A DNA stretch of 6,354 nucleotides from Nostoc sp. CHAB 5715 (GCF_020829685.1 NZ_JAIVFR010000399.1:1-6354), one strand, 5' to 3'; shown: positions 1-4,840, counted from the stretch's first letter. Made by a program: numbers and translations. The notes: generated by a model not told the origin, from the letters alone.

Positions 1-102
1 ATTACTTTTGCTATTAGCAAGGAACTTAAGTTCCTTGCGGGACATGGCTTTTACTTAAGTTGACACTAATGAGCAATGCTGTGCCTCTACCTTGGCAATT
101 AG

Positions 103-366
103 CGCAAGAATTCCGCAAATTGTTCTAATTGTGGTGAGGTTGTGAAAAAATCTCTTAGCACTAGAACTCATGTCTGCCCTCATTGTGGACACATCCAAGA
201 CCGAGATTGGAATGCTGCTTTGAACATACTTGAGATTGGACTCCGTACTGTGGGGCACACAGGAACGTTAATCGCCTCTGGAGACATCGACCTCTGCGTG
301 GGTGAGGAAACTCCTCCAAGTAAGTTGAGTCGTAGAAAGAGGAAACCTAAGAAGGCAACTTCTTAG
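103..366 (+). pseudogene. tnpB: tnpB C-terminal fragment (RNA-guided nuclease of IS200/IS605 elements)
   Basis: Reading frame 1 is open from just after a TAG at 100-102 to TAG at 364-366. It encodes about 87 residues with the zinc ribbon of TnpB (CSNCG, then CPHCG about 20 residues later) and the RuvC-III motif DRDWNAALNI, whose Asp belongs to the catalytic triad. The tail (GEETPPSK followed by a Lys/Arg-rich stretch) is typical of cyanobacterial copies. The N-terminal part, with the wedge/REC regions and the first two RuvC catalytic residues, is absent, so no nuclease activity is expected. An ATG at 142 lies inside the zinc ribbon and is not a credible native start. This is a remnant, not a gene. 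Confidence 0.85.
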
Positions 367-572
367 AATCCCCGCCCTTTAGGGCTGGGGTAGATGTCAA
401 CTCTAGCAAACCAGCGTCGAACTGTGAACAGGGAACGAGAGCAAATCTGAGCCATTTGTTCGTGGTTTACCTGCCATTTGGAGTAAAACTGCTGGGGAGT
501 CATACCCAATTGACAATAACTGTAGAATTGCATCAAATCTTGCTCTCGCTGCTTGAGTGGATGAGGATTCAT
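363..572 (-). pseudogene. Helix-turn-helix protein truncated by IS insertion
   Basis: ATG at 572-570 overlaps the stop of the upstream gene in an ATGA, so the two were translated as a coupled pair. The first ~57 residues are native and look like a DNA-binding helix-turn-helix: MTPQQFYSKW, a turn, then QICSRSLFTVRRWFAR. At about position 400 the frame runs into the right end of the IS element, which supplies the last dozen residues (VDIYPSPKGRGF) and a stop at 365-363. The native C-terminus is lost from this side and may lie beyond position 1. A chimeric 69-aa protein keeping the helix-turn-helix could still be made. The exact family is not recognised; a DNA-binding role is inferred from the helix pattern. 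Confidence 0.7.
370..390 (+). other. Right-end hairpin of the IS200/IS605-type element
   Basis: CCCCGCCC (370-377) pairs with GGGCTGGGG (382-390) around a TTTA loop, with one bulged T. In this family the right-end hairpin lies at the transposon end and also forms the 3' part of the omega (re)RNA scaffold. Here it follows the tnpB stop by four bases. Confidence 0.7.
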
Positions 573-1126
573 AACTTTGTCTCCTCGCTGATTGGTTCTA
601 AATCTTCTTCCCAAGCAATATCGGCAGATGTCCAAGCAGCACTCTGGCTCTCTTTGCTCAACCAAATCAGGTAGCACCAACTCCAGCAGCAGCGATCGCA
701 AGCATTGCTATAAAATCGACCAATGACAATGCCCCAGTCAGTATCACTTTGGGCAGAGAGCCAACGCAAGCGATCGCCATATAAAAATCTGGGTGTCTTG
801 GCTACATCAGGAAAGTTGACAGGAAGCTCAATAGATGCATCTGGGTATTTCAGATTAATCAAGCCTGGGACTATATCTTGGTGACAGTGCCGGATGAGAT
901 TGAGATAATCAGCAATCAACTTACCATTGATGCTATGAGTTAACCCAGATATCAGAATCGCAGCTAGGCTTTCTATTTCTTGCTGCTGGAGTTGTATCCA
1001 GGTGCTATCAAAGTCAGCGTCAGAGTAGTTGTTGAGCTTTGCTAGTAATTCTGTGATGCCGAAATCATCGAAAGCTTGTTGATAAGCTCTGTGTTCATCT
1101 GTTTTGTAGCTAACAGGCTTTAACAT
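569..1126 (-). CDS. Unrecognised 185-aa protein, coupled to a helix-turn-helix gene
   Basis: The start is ATG at 1126-1124, because AGGAGA lies 8 nt upstream (1140-1135); an in-frame TTG at 1156 would lie beyond this ribosome site. No signal peptide or membrane segment is visible. The N-terminal half (residues 1-90) is predicted helical and acidic. The C-terminal half (about 112-178) is rich in aromatic residues and looks like beta structure: FLYGDRLRWL, then TDWGIVIGRFY, then SAAWTSADIAWEEDLEP. A cysteine cluster (C143, C146, C147, C151) sits between strands and might bind a metal, but this is speculation. The 4-nt overlap with the downstream helix-turn-helix gene implies a joint role. I have the impression of similar unnamed proteins in Nostoc accessory DNA; no function can be given. 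Two HIP1 octamers occur near 692-699 and 773. Confidence 0.75.
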   Translation of the reverse strand: MLKPVSYKTDEHRAYQQAFDDFGITELLAKLNNYSDADFDSTWIQLQQQEIESLAAILISGLTHSINGKLIADYLNLIRHCHQDIVPGLINLKYPDASIELPVNFPDVAKTPRFLYGDRLRWLSAQSDTDWGIVIGRFYSNACDRCCWSWCYLIWLSKESQSAAWTSADIAWEEDLEPISEETKL

Positions 1127-1153
1127 TGTATATGTCTCCTGTGATAGGGGGGA

Positions 1154-1197
1154 CAAAAGCCAGCATCGTCCCTGAGAAAGTTGATGGCTGGCTTTTG
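1154..1197. promoter_or_regulatory. Hairpin in the 5' leader of the 185-aa gene
   Basis: CAAAAGCCAGC (1154-1164) and GCTGGCTTTTG (1187-1197) are perfect 11-bp arms; ATC/GAT inside extends the pairing past one bulge. On the minus strand the hairpin would lie in the leader RNA about 13 nt before the ribosome-binding site of the 185-aa gene. It could act as an attenuator, an RNA-stability element or a protein-binding site. There is no T-run, so a classical terminator is unlikely. Confidence 0.55.
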
Positions 1198-1206
1198 ACT
1201 TATCTG

Positions 1207-1224
1207 TAATTATACATATAATTA
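1207..1224. promoter_or_regulatory. Perfect inverted repeat, candidate operator/promoter between divergent genes
   Basis: TAATTATA-CA-TATAATTA is a perfect 8-bp inverted repeat with a 2-bp spacer. On the minus strand it contains TATAAT (1214-1209), suitable as the -10 box of the 185-aa gene with a start near 1202. It lies between that gene and the divergent ribbon-helix-helix gene. RHH dimers usually bind short AT-rich palindromes, so autoregulation through this site is a reasonable inference. AT-rich palindromes also arise by chance. Confidence 0.4.
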
Positions 1225-1286
1225 GTGTGTTTTTATGTAAATATATTTATTTTAGTTTTTTTAATATAAAAATACACAATATTGCT

Positions 1287-1292
1287 TATAAT
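1287..1292 (+). promoter_or_regulatory. -10 box TATAAT placed for a leaderless transcript
   Basis: A consensus TATAAT ends 6 nt before the ATG at 1299. Transcription would therefore begin at or within a base of the start codon. No Shine-Dalgarno sequence precedes this ATG (ATAACGAC). No good -35 box is seen. Confidence 0.45.
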
Positions 1293-1298
1293 AACGAC

Positions 1299-1460
1299 AT
1301 GGGAAAAGTAACAGTAACTCTTTATATGGAAGAAGAAGACAAAGAAGCCCTGCAACAATTGGCTGATGCACAGGAGCGTTCTTTGTCTCAGATGGCAGTG
1401 TTAATTTTGAAACGAGCGATTAAACAAGCTCAGAATGACGGGACAATTACACCAAAGTAA
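1299..1460 (+). CDS. Small ribbon-helix-helix (CopG/Arc-type) DNA-binding protein
   Basis: A 53-aa protein with the RHH layout: strand KVTVTLYM (3-10), helix A from about EEDKEALQQLADAQER (12-27), then a Ser and helix B SLSQMAVLILKRAIKQ (28-43). RHH proteins dimerise through the strand, which enters the DNA major groove, and mostly repress their own promoters. ATG 1299 is preferred over an upstream GTG at 1227 because the RHH strand begins right after it and the upstream extension is low-complexity. A TATAAT ending 6 nt before the ATG suggests a leaderless mRNA. It diverges from the 185-aa gene and lies ~380 bp inside the putative CAST end. No toxin gene is adjacent, so it is either an orphan regulator or the regulator of the mobile element. 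Confidence 0.75.
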   Translation: MGKVTVTLYMEEEDKEALQQLADAQERSLSQMAVLILKRAIKQAQNDGTITPK

Positions 1461-1585
1461 TTCGTAATTTGTTAAAGAAGCGATACCTTCTCTACGAGAC
1501 GCACTCGCGTTCGCAATGACAATTATTTTCTCCTTAAAAAATAAAAACTGGGATGCACCCAATATAAATTGTTGCTTTTCAGAAA
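1461..1585. other. Non-coding interval with a possible dispersed repeat
   Basis: No credible gene. The stretch 1477-1520 (starts GAAGCGATACC, ends TTCGCAATGACA) looks like a dispersed repeat that I associate with Nostoc-type intergenic regions. GGGATGCACCC at about 1550-1560 is a near-palindrome. Neither can be confirmed from one copy. Confidence 0.3.
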
Positions 1586-1644
1586 GATGACAATAACTTG
1601 TCACCAGTAAATATGGAAGCGAATTACTAGGTTTGATGACAATA

Positions 1645-1783
1645 TAGGACTCCTATTTGATTTTTGAAATAACTCGCCCTCAACTCGAAAAGGCTGATTC
1701 CCTAGTAGAGACGCGATTAATCGCGTCTCTACTCCCTACTCCCTGCCTACACAAAGAAGTTCAGAAATCAAATCGGATTGCTA
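1645..1783. mobile_element. MITE with ~24-bp terminal inverted repeats, inserted at TA
   Basis: The left end TAGGACTCCTATTTGATTT (1645 on) and the right end TAGCAATCCGATTTGATTT (minus strand from 1783) match at 20 of 24 positions and are flanked by TA on both sides (1643-1644, 1784-1785). TA duplication is typical of IS630/Tc1-mariner-type elements. It encodes no protein. Excision at the TA rejoins GATGACAATA to ATTTGTCA, recreating a motif copy of the surrounding transposon end, so the MITE arrived later. Confidence 0.75.
1704..1733. repeat. Perfect 30-bp palindrome inside the MITE
   Basis: AGTAGAGACGCGATT followed directly by its reverse complement AATCGCGTCTCTACT, centred between 1718 and 1719. 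GTAGAGACGCGAT-type palindromes are, in my recollection, a common dispersed repeat in Nostoc genomes. Its place in the middle of the MITE suggests either the MITE core or a nested insertion. Confidence 0.75.
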
Positions 1784-1884
1784 TAATTTGTCAAAATGAT
1801 ATTAATCTGTCACCGACGACAAATAATTAGTCACTGTACACTTGATTTATGTCAAACTTTAGTGTTGAGCAATACTTTTATCAA

Positions 1885-1956
1885 AGCCGATGATGGGATT
1901 TGAACCCACGGCCTGCTGATTACGAATCAGCTGCTCTACCACTGAGCCACATCGGC
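1885..1956 (-). tRNA. tRNA-Thr (anticodon CGU)
   Basis: The minus strand folds into a full cloverleaf. The acceptor stem is GCCGATG/CATCGGC (7 bp), the D arm GCTC-AGTGGTA-GAGC, the anticodon arm GCTGA-TTCGTAA-TCAGC with anticodon CGT (reads ACG), the variable loop AGGCC and the T arm GTGGG-TTCAAAT-CCCAT. The discriminator base is T at 1885 and CCA is not encoded. The RNA runs 5' 1956 to 3' 1885, so its downstream side faces the CAST-like end. This gene is the likely attachment landmark of that element. Confidence 0.95.
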
Positions 1957-1970
1957 GTACACAATCTAAG

Positions 1971-1976
1971 AGTATA
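1971..1976 (-). promoter_or_regulatory. Probable -10 box of tRNA-Thr
   Basis: TATACT on the minus strand lies 14 bp before the mature tRNA 5' end. A TTGATC about 19 bp further upstream (2001-1996) could be the -35 box and would lie within the start of the divergent DUF3493 gene. Confidence 0.45.
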
Positions 1977-1977
1977 A

Positions 1978-1992
1978 CATGATTTAATCATG
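1978..1992. promoter_or_regulatory. CATGATT-T-AATCATG inverted repeat over the DUF3493 start codon
   Basis: Perfect 7-bp arms around one T. The right arm includes the ATG at 1990 and the left arm abuts the tRNA -10 box. It could be an operator shared by the divergent genes or simply chance. Confidence 0.3.
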
Positions 1993-2283
1993 GTAGATCA
2001 AAATCGCAAAAATCGCCTTAACCCTGAACAATACGCCAGCCTCAAAGCAGAAATAGCCGCTCCTTATCGCGGCTTACGACAATTTCTCTACATCGCTTTC
2101 GGTGCTTCTGGCTCGATTGGCGCATTCGTCTTTTTTTTCCAAGTGCTTGCCGGACGCAATGTTGAGAGTGCAATGCCAAGTTTAGCTCTCCAAGTAGGAA
2201 TAGTTGCCCTAATGGTCTTCCTTTGGCGTTGGGAACAGCGTCGGCAACGACGCCCCCAATCGGGTAAAAATCCTAATTCCTGA
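1990..2283 (+). CDS. DUF3493 membrane protein (LPA1/REP27-related)
   Basis: A 97-aa protein. The N-terminus is basic and soluble (NRLNPEQYASLKAEIAAPYRGLR), followed by two membrane segments (about residues 31-53, rich in Gly/Phe, and 63-80, LALQVGIVALMVFLW) and a Lys/Arg-rich tail. The pattern PEQYASLKAEIAAPYRGLRQF matches the DUF3493 family, found across cyanobacteria and in the chloroplast photosystem II assembly factors LPA1/REP27. A thylakoid or assembly role is inferred from that relationship only. The length fits the short cyanobacterial form. No clear Shine-Dalgarno precedes the ATG; no other in-frame start is plausible. It diverges from tRNA-Thr 33 bp away and is probably monocistronic. 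Confidence 0.8.
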   Translation: MVDQNRKNRLNPEQYASLKAEIAAPYRGLRQFLYIAFGASGSIGAFVFFFQVLAGRNVESAMPSLALQVGIVALMVFLWRWEQRRQRRPQSGKNPNS

Positions 2284-2352
2284 AGGGAGAAATTTTGCTG
2301 TTAATTTTTTATATTTAAAAACCCCTAAAATTAATAAAACTCACAATATTGA

Positions 2353-2387
2353 AAGCGCCAGACTGATAATTTGTTAGTCTGGCGCTT
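2353..2387. terminator. Strong hairpin downstream of the DUF3493 gene
   Basis: AAGCGCCAGACT (2353-2364) and AGTCTGGCGCTT (2376-2387) form a perfect 12-bp stem with an 11-nt loop, 70 bp after the stop codon. No T-run follows on either strand, so it is a weak or factor-assisted terminator, or an RNA-processing hairpin. Confidence 0.5.
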
Positions 2388-2426
2388 CCAATTTGCTAAC
2401 TAGTACAGTACAGCACGGCGGAAATA

Positions 2427-2573
2427 ATATCATGTCCGCATAAATAGTTATGCTAACCACAGCCATTACACCCCACCCCCAGCCCCTCCCCGCTCTTCGG
2501 GAGGGGAGACAAAGCGTAGCTTTGGCGGGGTGGGGTTCTTTGGGTTTAATAAGCAATCAAGCGGACATGATAT
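2427..2573. mobile_element. MITE-like element with ATATCATGTCCGC inverted ends
   Basis: Perfect 13-bp terminal inverted repeats (2427-2439, 2561-2573) bound 147 bp without a gene. The core is a C-rich/G-rich foldback: CCCCTCCC pairs with GGGAGGGG, and flanking CCCCACC pairs with GGTGGGG. A small hairpin, CAAAGC-GTA-GCTTTG, lies within. Bases next to the ends do not give a clear longer target duplication. Confidence 0.7.
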
Positions 2574-2616
2574 AAACCACCCATTCCAAATCACCAAAAA
2601 GTCTGCCTTATAAGCT

Positions 2617-2644
2617 TTTTGACTTTTGACTTTTGATTTTTGAC
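2617..2644. repeat. Heptamer tandem repeat (TTTTGAC)4
   Basis: Four head-to-tail units, the third with T for C at its last base. Heptameric short tandem repeats (STRR) in intergenic DNA are typical of heterocyst-forming cyanobacteria. Confidence 0.85.
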
Positions 2645-2667
2645 TTCCGCCATGCGGTACTAGGCAT

Positions 2668-4362
2668 TTACTGAACAGTTACCAAATAAGATGAAGGAAT
2701 TGGTTGGGCACGTCCAGCATTGACAAGTGCTTGGTAAACAAAGGCAGCAACTTCGGCTCTAGTCGCTTCACGATTAGGATTGAGTTGCTTGGCTGTGGGA
2801 TAGTTGATCACTAGTTGCCGTGCAGTTGCCGCAGCAACAGGAGCGATCGCATACTTAGGAATCTGGGCAGCATCGGTGTAAAAGGAAAGGACATCCTGAT
2901 TATTCGCAGTTAAGCCCAAACCATTAGCTAAAGATACTAACGCCTGGACTCTGAGAATTTGCTGCTGTGGCTTAAAAGTTCCATCAGGATAACCAGAAAC
3001 AAATTCACTTTGGTAAGCAGATTGAATTGCAGTGTAAGCCCAGAAATTGCTTGCTACATCCTTAAATTTAATTGCTGTGCGTTTGTTTGGTGGTGTTAGG
3101 GCTTTAGTGATAATAGTGGCGAATTGAGCGCGGGTTACAGGATCATTGGGTTTAAAGCTGCCATCAGGAAAACCAGCAATAATATTTTGGGAAGCTAAAG
3201 CTTCGATGTAGGTTTTTGCCCAGTAATTTGCTGGTACATCTTTAAAGGCGACAGCCCCTCCAGGGGGTGCGTCAACAGTTGCAGCAACGAAATTTACTGA
3301 GCCGAAAATCTTTTTCTGATCAATATCGTTGCCAACAGCGATAATTTGACCGGTTTTAGTGGCGTTGTTCACATCATAACGAGTGTTATTGCGAATAAGA
3401 TTACCACCAGGATTTTCGTTGGTACCAAGGTCAGGTAAAGCGTTAACAGTTGCTACTACACCATCCCGCTTATTGTTCTGAATGACATTCTTACGCAATA
3501 CGGGCTTTGCTGATTCGGAGATATAAAGACCGTCCTGGTTTTGGACAATTTGGTTTTCCACAATTTGGGGTGTGGAAGTGCCACCGATCGCTAGACCAAA
3601 ACCAGTATCTTGAAATAAGTTATTCCGAATTTCTCCTTGAGCACCTCTAACAACTGAAATCCCATTGCCTTTGTTTTGCACAAAGAGATTACCTTCGATT
3701 TTGGGATTGCCTGTACCCGTGACAAAAACACCCTCTCTAACACTGTTAGTAAAAGTACTGTTTTTGATAATCGGATTAGTTGACTCCACCCACACACCCG
3801 TACCCCGGCTATTTGGGTTGGTGACGGTGACACCAGTGATCGTGGTATCTTGCTCGGCAAGGATGGTAATGTCCTGTCTGGCAAAGGTACGACTAGTGTA
3901 GAAACCTCCACCTGTAATCAATATCCCCTGACCTTTAGTAGCTTCATCACCCCGCAGTGTCACCCCTGGTTTGAGCAACAACGGGAAGGTTTCACCACTT
4001 TCTTGGTTATAGTTTCCAGGTGCTAATTGAATAACTGCACCTGGTTGGGCTTGACTTAGAGCGAAACTTATGGTTTTGTAGGGTGCAGTTGATGTTGTAC
4101 CAGCACCAGCACTATCTGCACCAGTTGCTGGATTAACGTAAATCGCTGCGGCTGTTGCAGGAGCTTGCGCTGTGAGAGTTGGGGCGATACCTTCTGGATG
4201 AGTCGCACCAGCATTAACCTCATCAGGTAGTAGTATTGACCCACTAGAGACAACCAGCATTGCCGTTAGTCTGGCTCCCAAGCGTAAAGTATATCTCAGA
4301 TGACTGCTAGAAAGAAGGCGAAAATTCTCCGCTAGAGAAGTGTGAAAACCCCGGTATTTCAT
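2668..4362 (-). CDS. Secreted DUF1565 beta-helix protein with three SLH domains
   Basis: A 564-aa protein. The N-terminus (1-51) is a long signal peptide: basic region to Arg31, hydrophobic TAMLVVSSGSILL, and a likely cut after VNA at 51. Residues about 73-345 form a DUF1565/parallel beta-helix domain, beginning IYVNPATGADSAGAGTT and PYKTISFALSQAQPGAVIQLAPG, then repeating rungs such as NPIIKNSTFTNS, NPKIEGNLFVQNKGNGI and KPVLRKNVIQNNKRDGV. Three SLH domains follow: 373-422 (FKDVPANYWA, GFPDGSFKPNDPVTRAQF), 433-482 (FKDVASNFWA, GYPDGTFKP) and 494-546 (degenerate, with NREATRAEV). SLH domains anchor proteins to peptidoglycan-linked polymer in the periplasm or envelope; beta-helices often bind or cut polysaccharide, but no catalytic residues can be assigned. 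No Shine-Dalgarno is seen before the ATG. It is probably monocistronic. Confidence 0.9.
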   Translation of the reverse strand: MKYRGFHTSLAENFRLLSSSHLRYTLRLGARLTAMLVVSSGSILLPDEVNAGATHPEGIAPTLTAQAPATAAAIYVNPATGADSAGAGTTSTAPYKTISFALSQAQPGAVIQLAPGNYNQESGETFPLLLKPGVTLRGDEATKGQGILITGGGFYTSRTFARQDITILAEQDTTITGVTVTNPNSRGTGVWVESTNPIIKNSTFTNSVREGVFVTGTGNPKIEGNLFVQNKGNGISVVRGAQGEIRNNLFQDTGFGLAIGGTSTPQIVENQIVQNQDGLYISESAKPVLRKNVIQNNKRDGVVATVNALPDLGTNENPGGNLIRNNTRYDVNNATKTGQIIAVGNDIDQKKIFGSVNFVAATVDAPPGGAVAFKDVPANYWAKTYIEALASQNIIAGFPDGSFKPNDPVTRAQFATIITKALTPPNKRTAIKFKDVASNFWAYTAIQSAYQSEFVSGYPDGTFKPQQQILRVQALVSLANGLGLTANNQDVLSFYTDAAQIPKYAIAPVAAATARQLVINYPTAKQLNPNREATRAEVAAFVYQALVNAGRAQPIPSSYLVTVQ

Positions 4363-4580
4363 TTTTTGAGTCTGTGATGTGCTGAATTACGGTATGTCAA
4401 ACAAGGTTAAAGGTAGCAGCTTTGTAGCTGCTGTAAAACCCATGCAAAACTATACTGGATGATTACCACTGATTCAGCTAAATTCCTTAGATAGATCACA
4501 GAACTTATACATTAGTTATATTATTTTATTTAGAAAATTTTACTAGTACCGTCGGCGTAAATACGCCTACCATTTTCTAA
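4363..4580. other. Leader/promoter region of the SLH gene, no gene
   Basis: The minus strand leads into the SLH gene. It contains a hairpin, AGCAGCT-TTGT-AGCTGCT (4415-4432), about 53 bp before the ATG, and an AT-rich stretch at 4500-4540 that could hold the promoter. A second hairpin, GGCGTA-AA-TACGCC, occurs near 4554-4567. No single -10/-35 pair stands out. Confidence 0.4.
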
Positions 4581-4723
4581 GAGGTTGTTTGAAAAGGGTC
4601 GGCTTGAGCTTCAAGTGCAACTCAGGGGCGCAATCTCAAATCCCAAAACTCCGATTATCTCGTGGCAGTTTCTCGGTAACCAGGGTAGTGAAACACACGC
4701 TTGAGGACTTTTCAAACATCCTC
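4581..4723. mobile_element. MITE with 16-bp inverted ends and TAA target duplication
   Basis: The left end GAGGTTGTTTGAAAAG (4581-4596) and right end GAGGATGTTTGAAAAG (minus strand from 4723) differ at one base. TAA flanks both sides (4578-4580, 4724-4726), a 3-bp TNA duplication as made by IS5-family (IS1031-group) transposases. The 143 bp hold no gene. Confidence 0.8.
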
Positions 4724-4724
4724 T

Positions 4725-4740
4725 AAGCTATAGATAGCTT
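4725..4740. repeat. Small palindrome AAGCTAT-AG-ATAGCTT
   Basis: Perfect 7-bp arms around AG, directly abutting the right end of the neighbouring MITE. Role unknown. Confidence 0.5.
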
Positions 4741-4787
4741 AACTGTTGCCTTCCTCACCCGCCTAGAACTAAAAGGCTAATAGCTAA

Positions 4788-4805
4788 AGTCTACTAAAGT
4801 AGACT
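4788..4805. repeat. Small palindrome AGTCTACT-AA-AGTAGACT
   Basis: Perfect 8-bp arms; the unit CTAAAGT recurs around it (4784-4808). It looks like a dispersed Nostoc-type palindromic repeat lying ~40 bp before the second copy of the IS left-end sequence. Confidence 0.55.
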
Positions 4806-4840
4806 AAAGATTTTTGGCTATATTTAGTCATCAAGAGATG

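Larger units (their letters stand above)
4..400 (+). mobile_element. Internally deleted IS200/IS605-type (TnpB) element
   Basis: The left part holds a palindrome (AAGGAACTTAAGTTCCTT, 20-37) inside an ~85-bp stretch that recurs at 4841-4928. The middle is the 3' end of tnpB, and the right part is a GC-rich hairpin followed by TAGATGTCAA, typical of right ends in this family. Members normally carry a tnpB of about 400 codons, so roughly 1 kb is missing between about 90 and 103. No tnpA is seen. The right boundary is set at 400 because the reading frame of the interrupted minus-strand helix-turn-helix gene resumes just beyond it. The left boundary is approximate: similarity to the second copy fades near position 4 and the window starts there. 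Such an element could move only with TnpA supplied in trans. Confidence 0.75.
1586..1840 (-). mobile_element. Tn7-like transposon end resembling type V-K CAST
   Basis: Four copies of one motif are seen on the plus strand: GATGACAATAACTTGTCACC (1586-1605), GATGACAATA + ATTTGTCA (1635-1644 joined to 1786-1793, split by a MITE), AATGATATTAATCTGTCACC (1795-1814) and GACGACAAATAATTAGTCAC (1815-1834). The series ends in TGTACA at 1835-1840. Read inward on the minus strand it starts TGTACAGTGACTAATTATTT and goes on TGTCGTCGGTGACAGATTAAT, very close to the ends of cyanobacterial type V-K CASTs as I remember them. TnsB binds such repeats. The terminus lies 44 bp from a tRNA gene, and the element body would extend toward lower coordinates. 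No other end (a second TGTACA flanked by a CTTGA duplication) is found, and no tns or cas12k gene is present. Confidence 0.75.

Noticed and set aside
569..701. N-terminal extension of the helix-turn-helix frame up to position 701
   Set aside because: It overlaps the well-supported 185-aa gene in another frame, and the ATGA at 572-569 gives a better start; the extension is rich in Arg/Cys and looks like an off-frame shadow.
1299..1460. Toxin-antitoxin pair with the RHH gene as antitoxin
   Set aside because: No co-directional partner follows within 400 bp; the next plus-strand stretch is the transposon end and tRNA.
1401..1604. 67-aa minus-strand frame antisense to the RHH gene
   Set aside because: It spans the RHH 3' end and repeat-like intergenic DNA, has no ribosome site, and its composition is not protein-like.
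2351..2358. CRISPR-repeat-like ATTGAAAG near 2349, possibly the delocalised guide of the CAST
   Set aside because: It is part of the perfect terminator-like hairpin at 2353-2387, lies outside the transposon end, and the following bases do not match the tRNA.
2374..2556. 60-aa minus-strand frame across the 147-bp MITE
   Set aside because: It runs through the C-rich/G-rich foldback and terminal repeats; the sequence (PSRRAGRGWGWGV) is typical repeat readthrough.
2617..2644. CRISPR array from the heptamer repeats (also 6034-6075)
   Set aside because: Units are 7 bp with no spacers; they are short tandem repeats, not CRISPR.
3591..3911. Other open frames inside the SLH gene (minus 3591-3911, plus 3665-3901, minus 4068-4253)
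   Set aside because: All lie within the beta-helix gene in other frames and have shadow-like composition with no domain.
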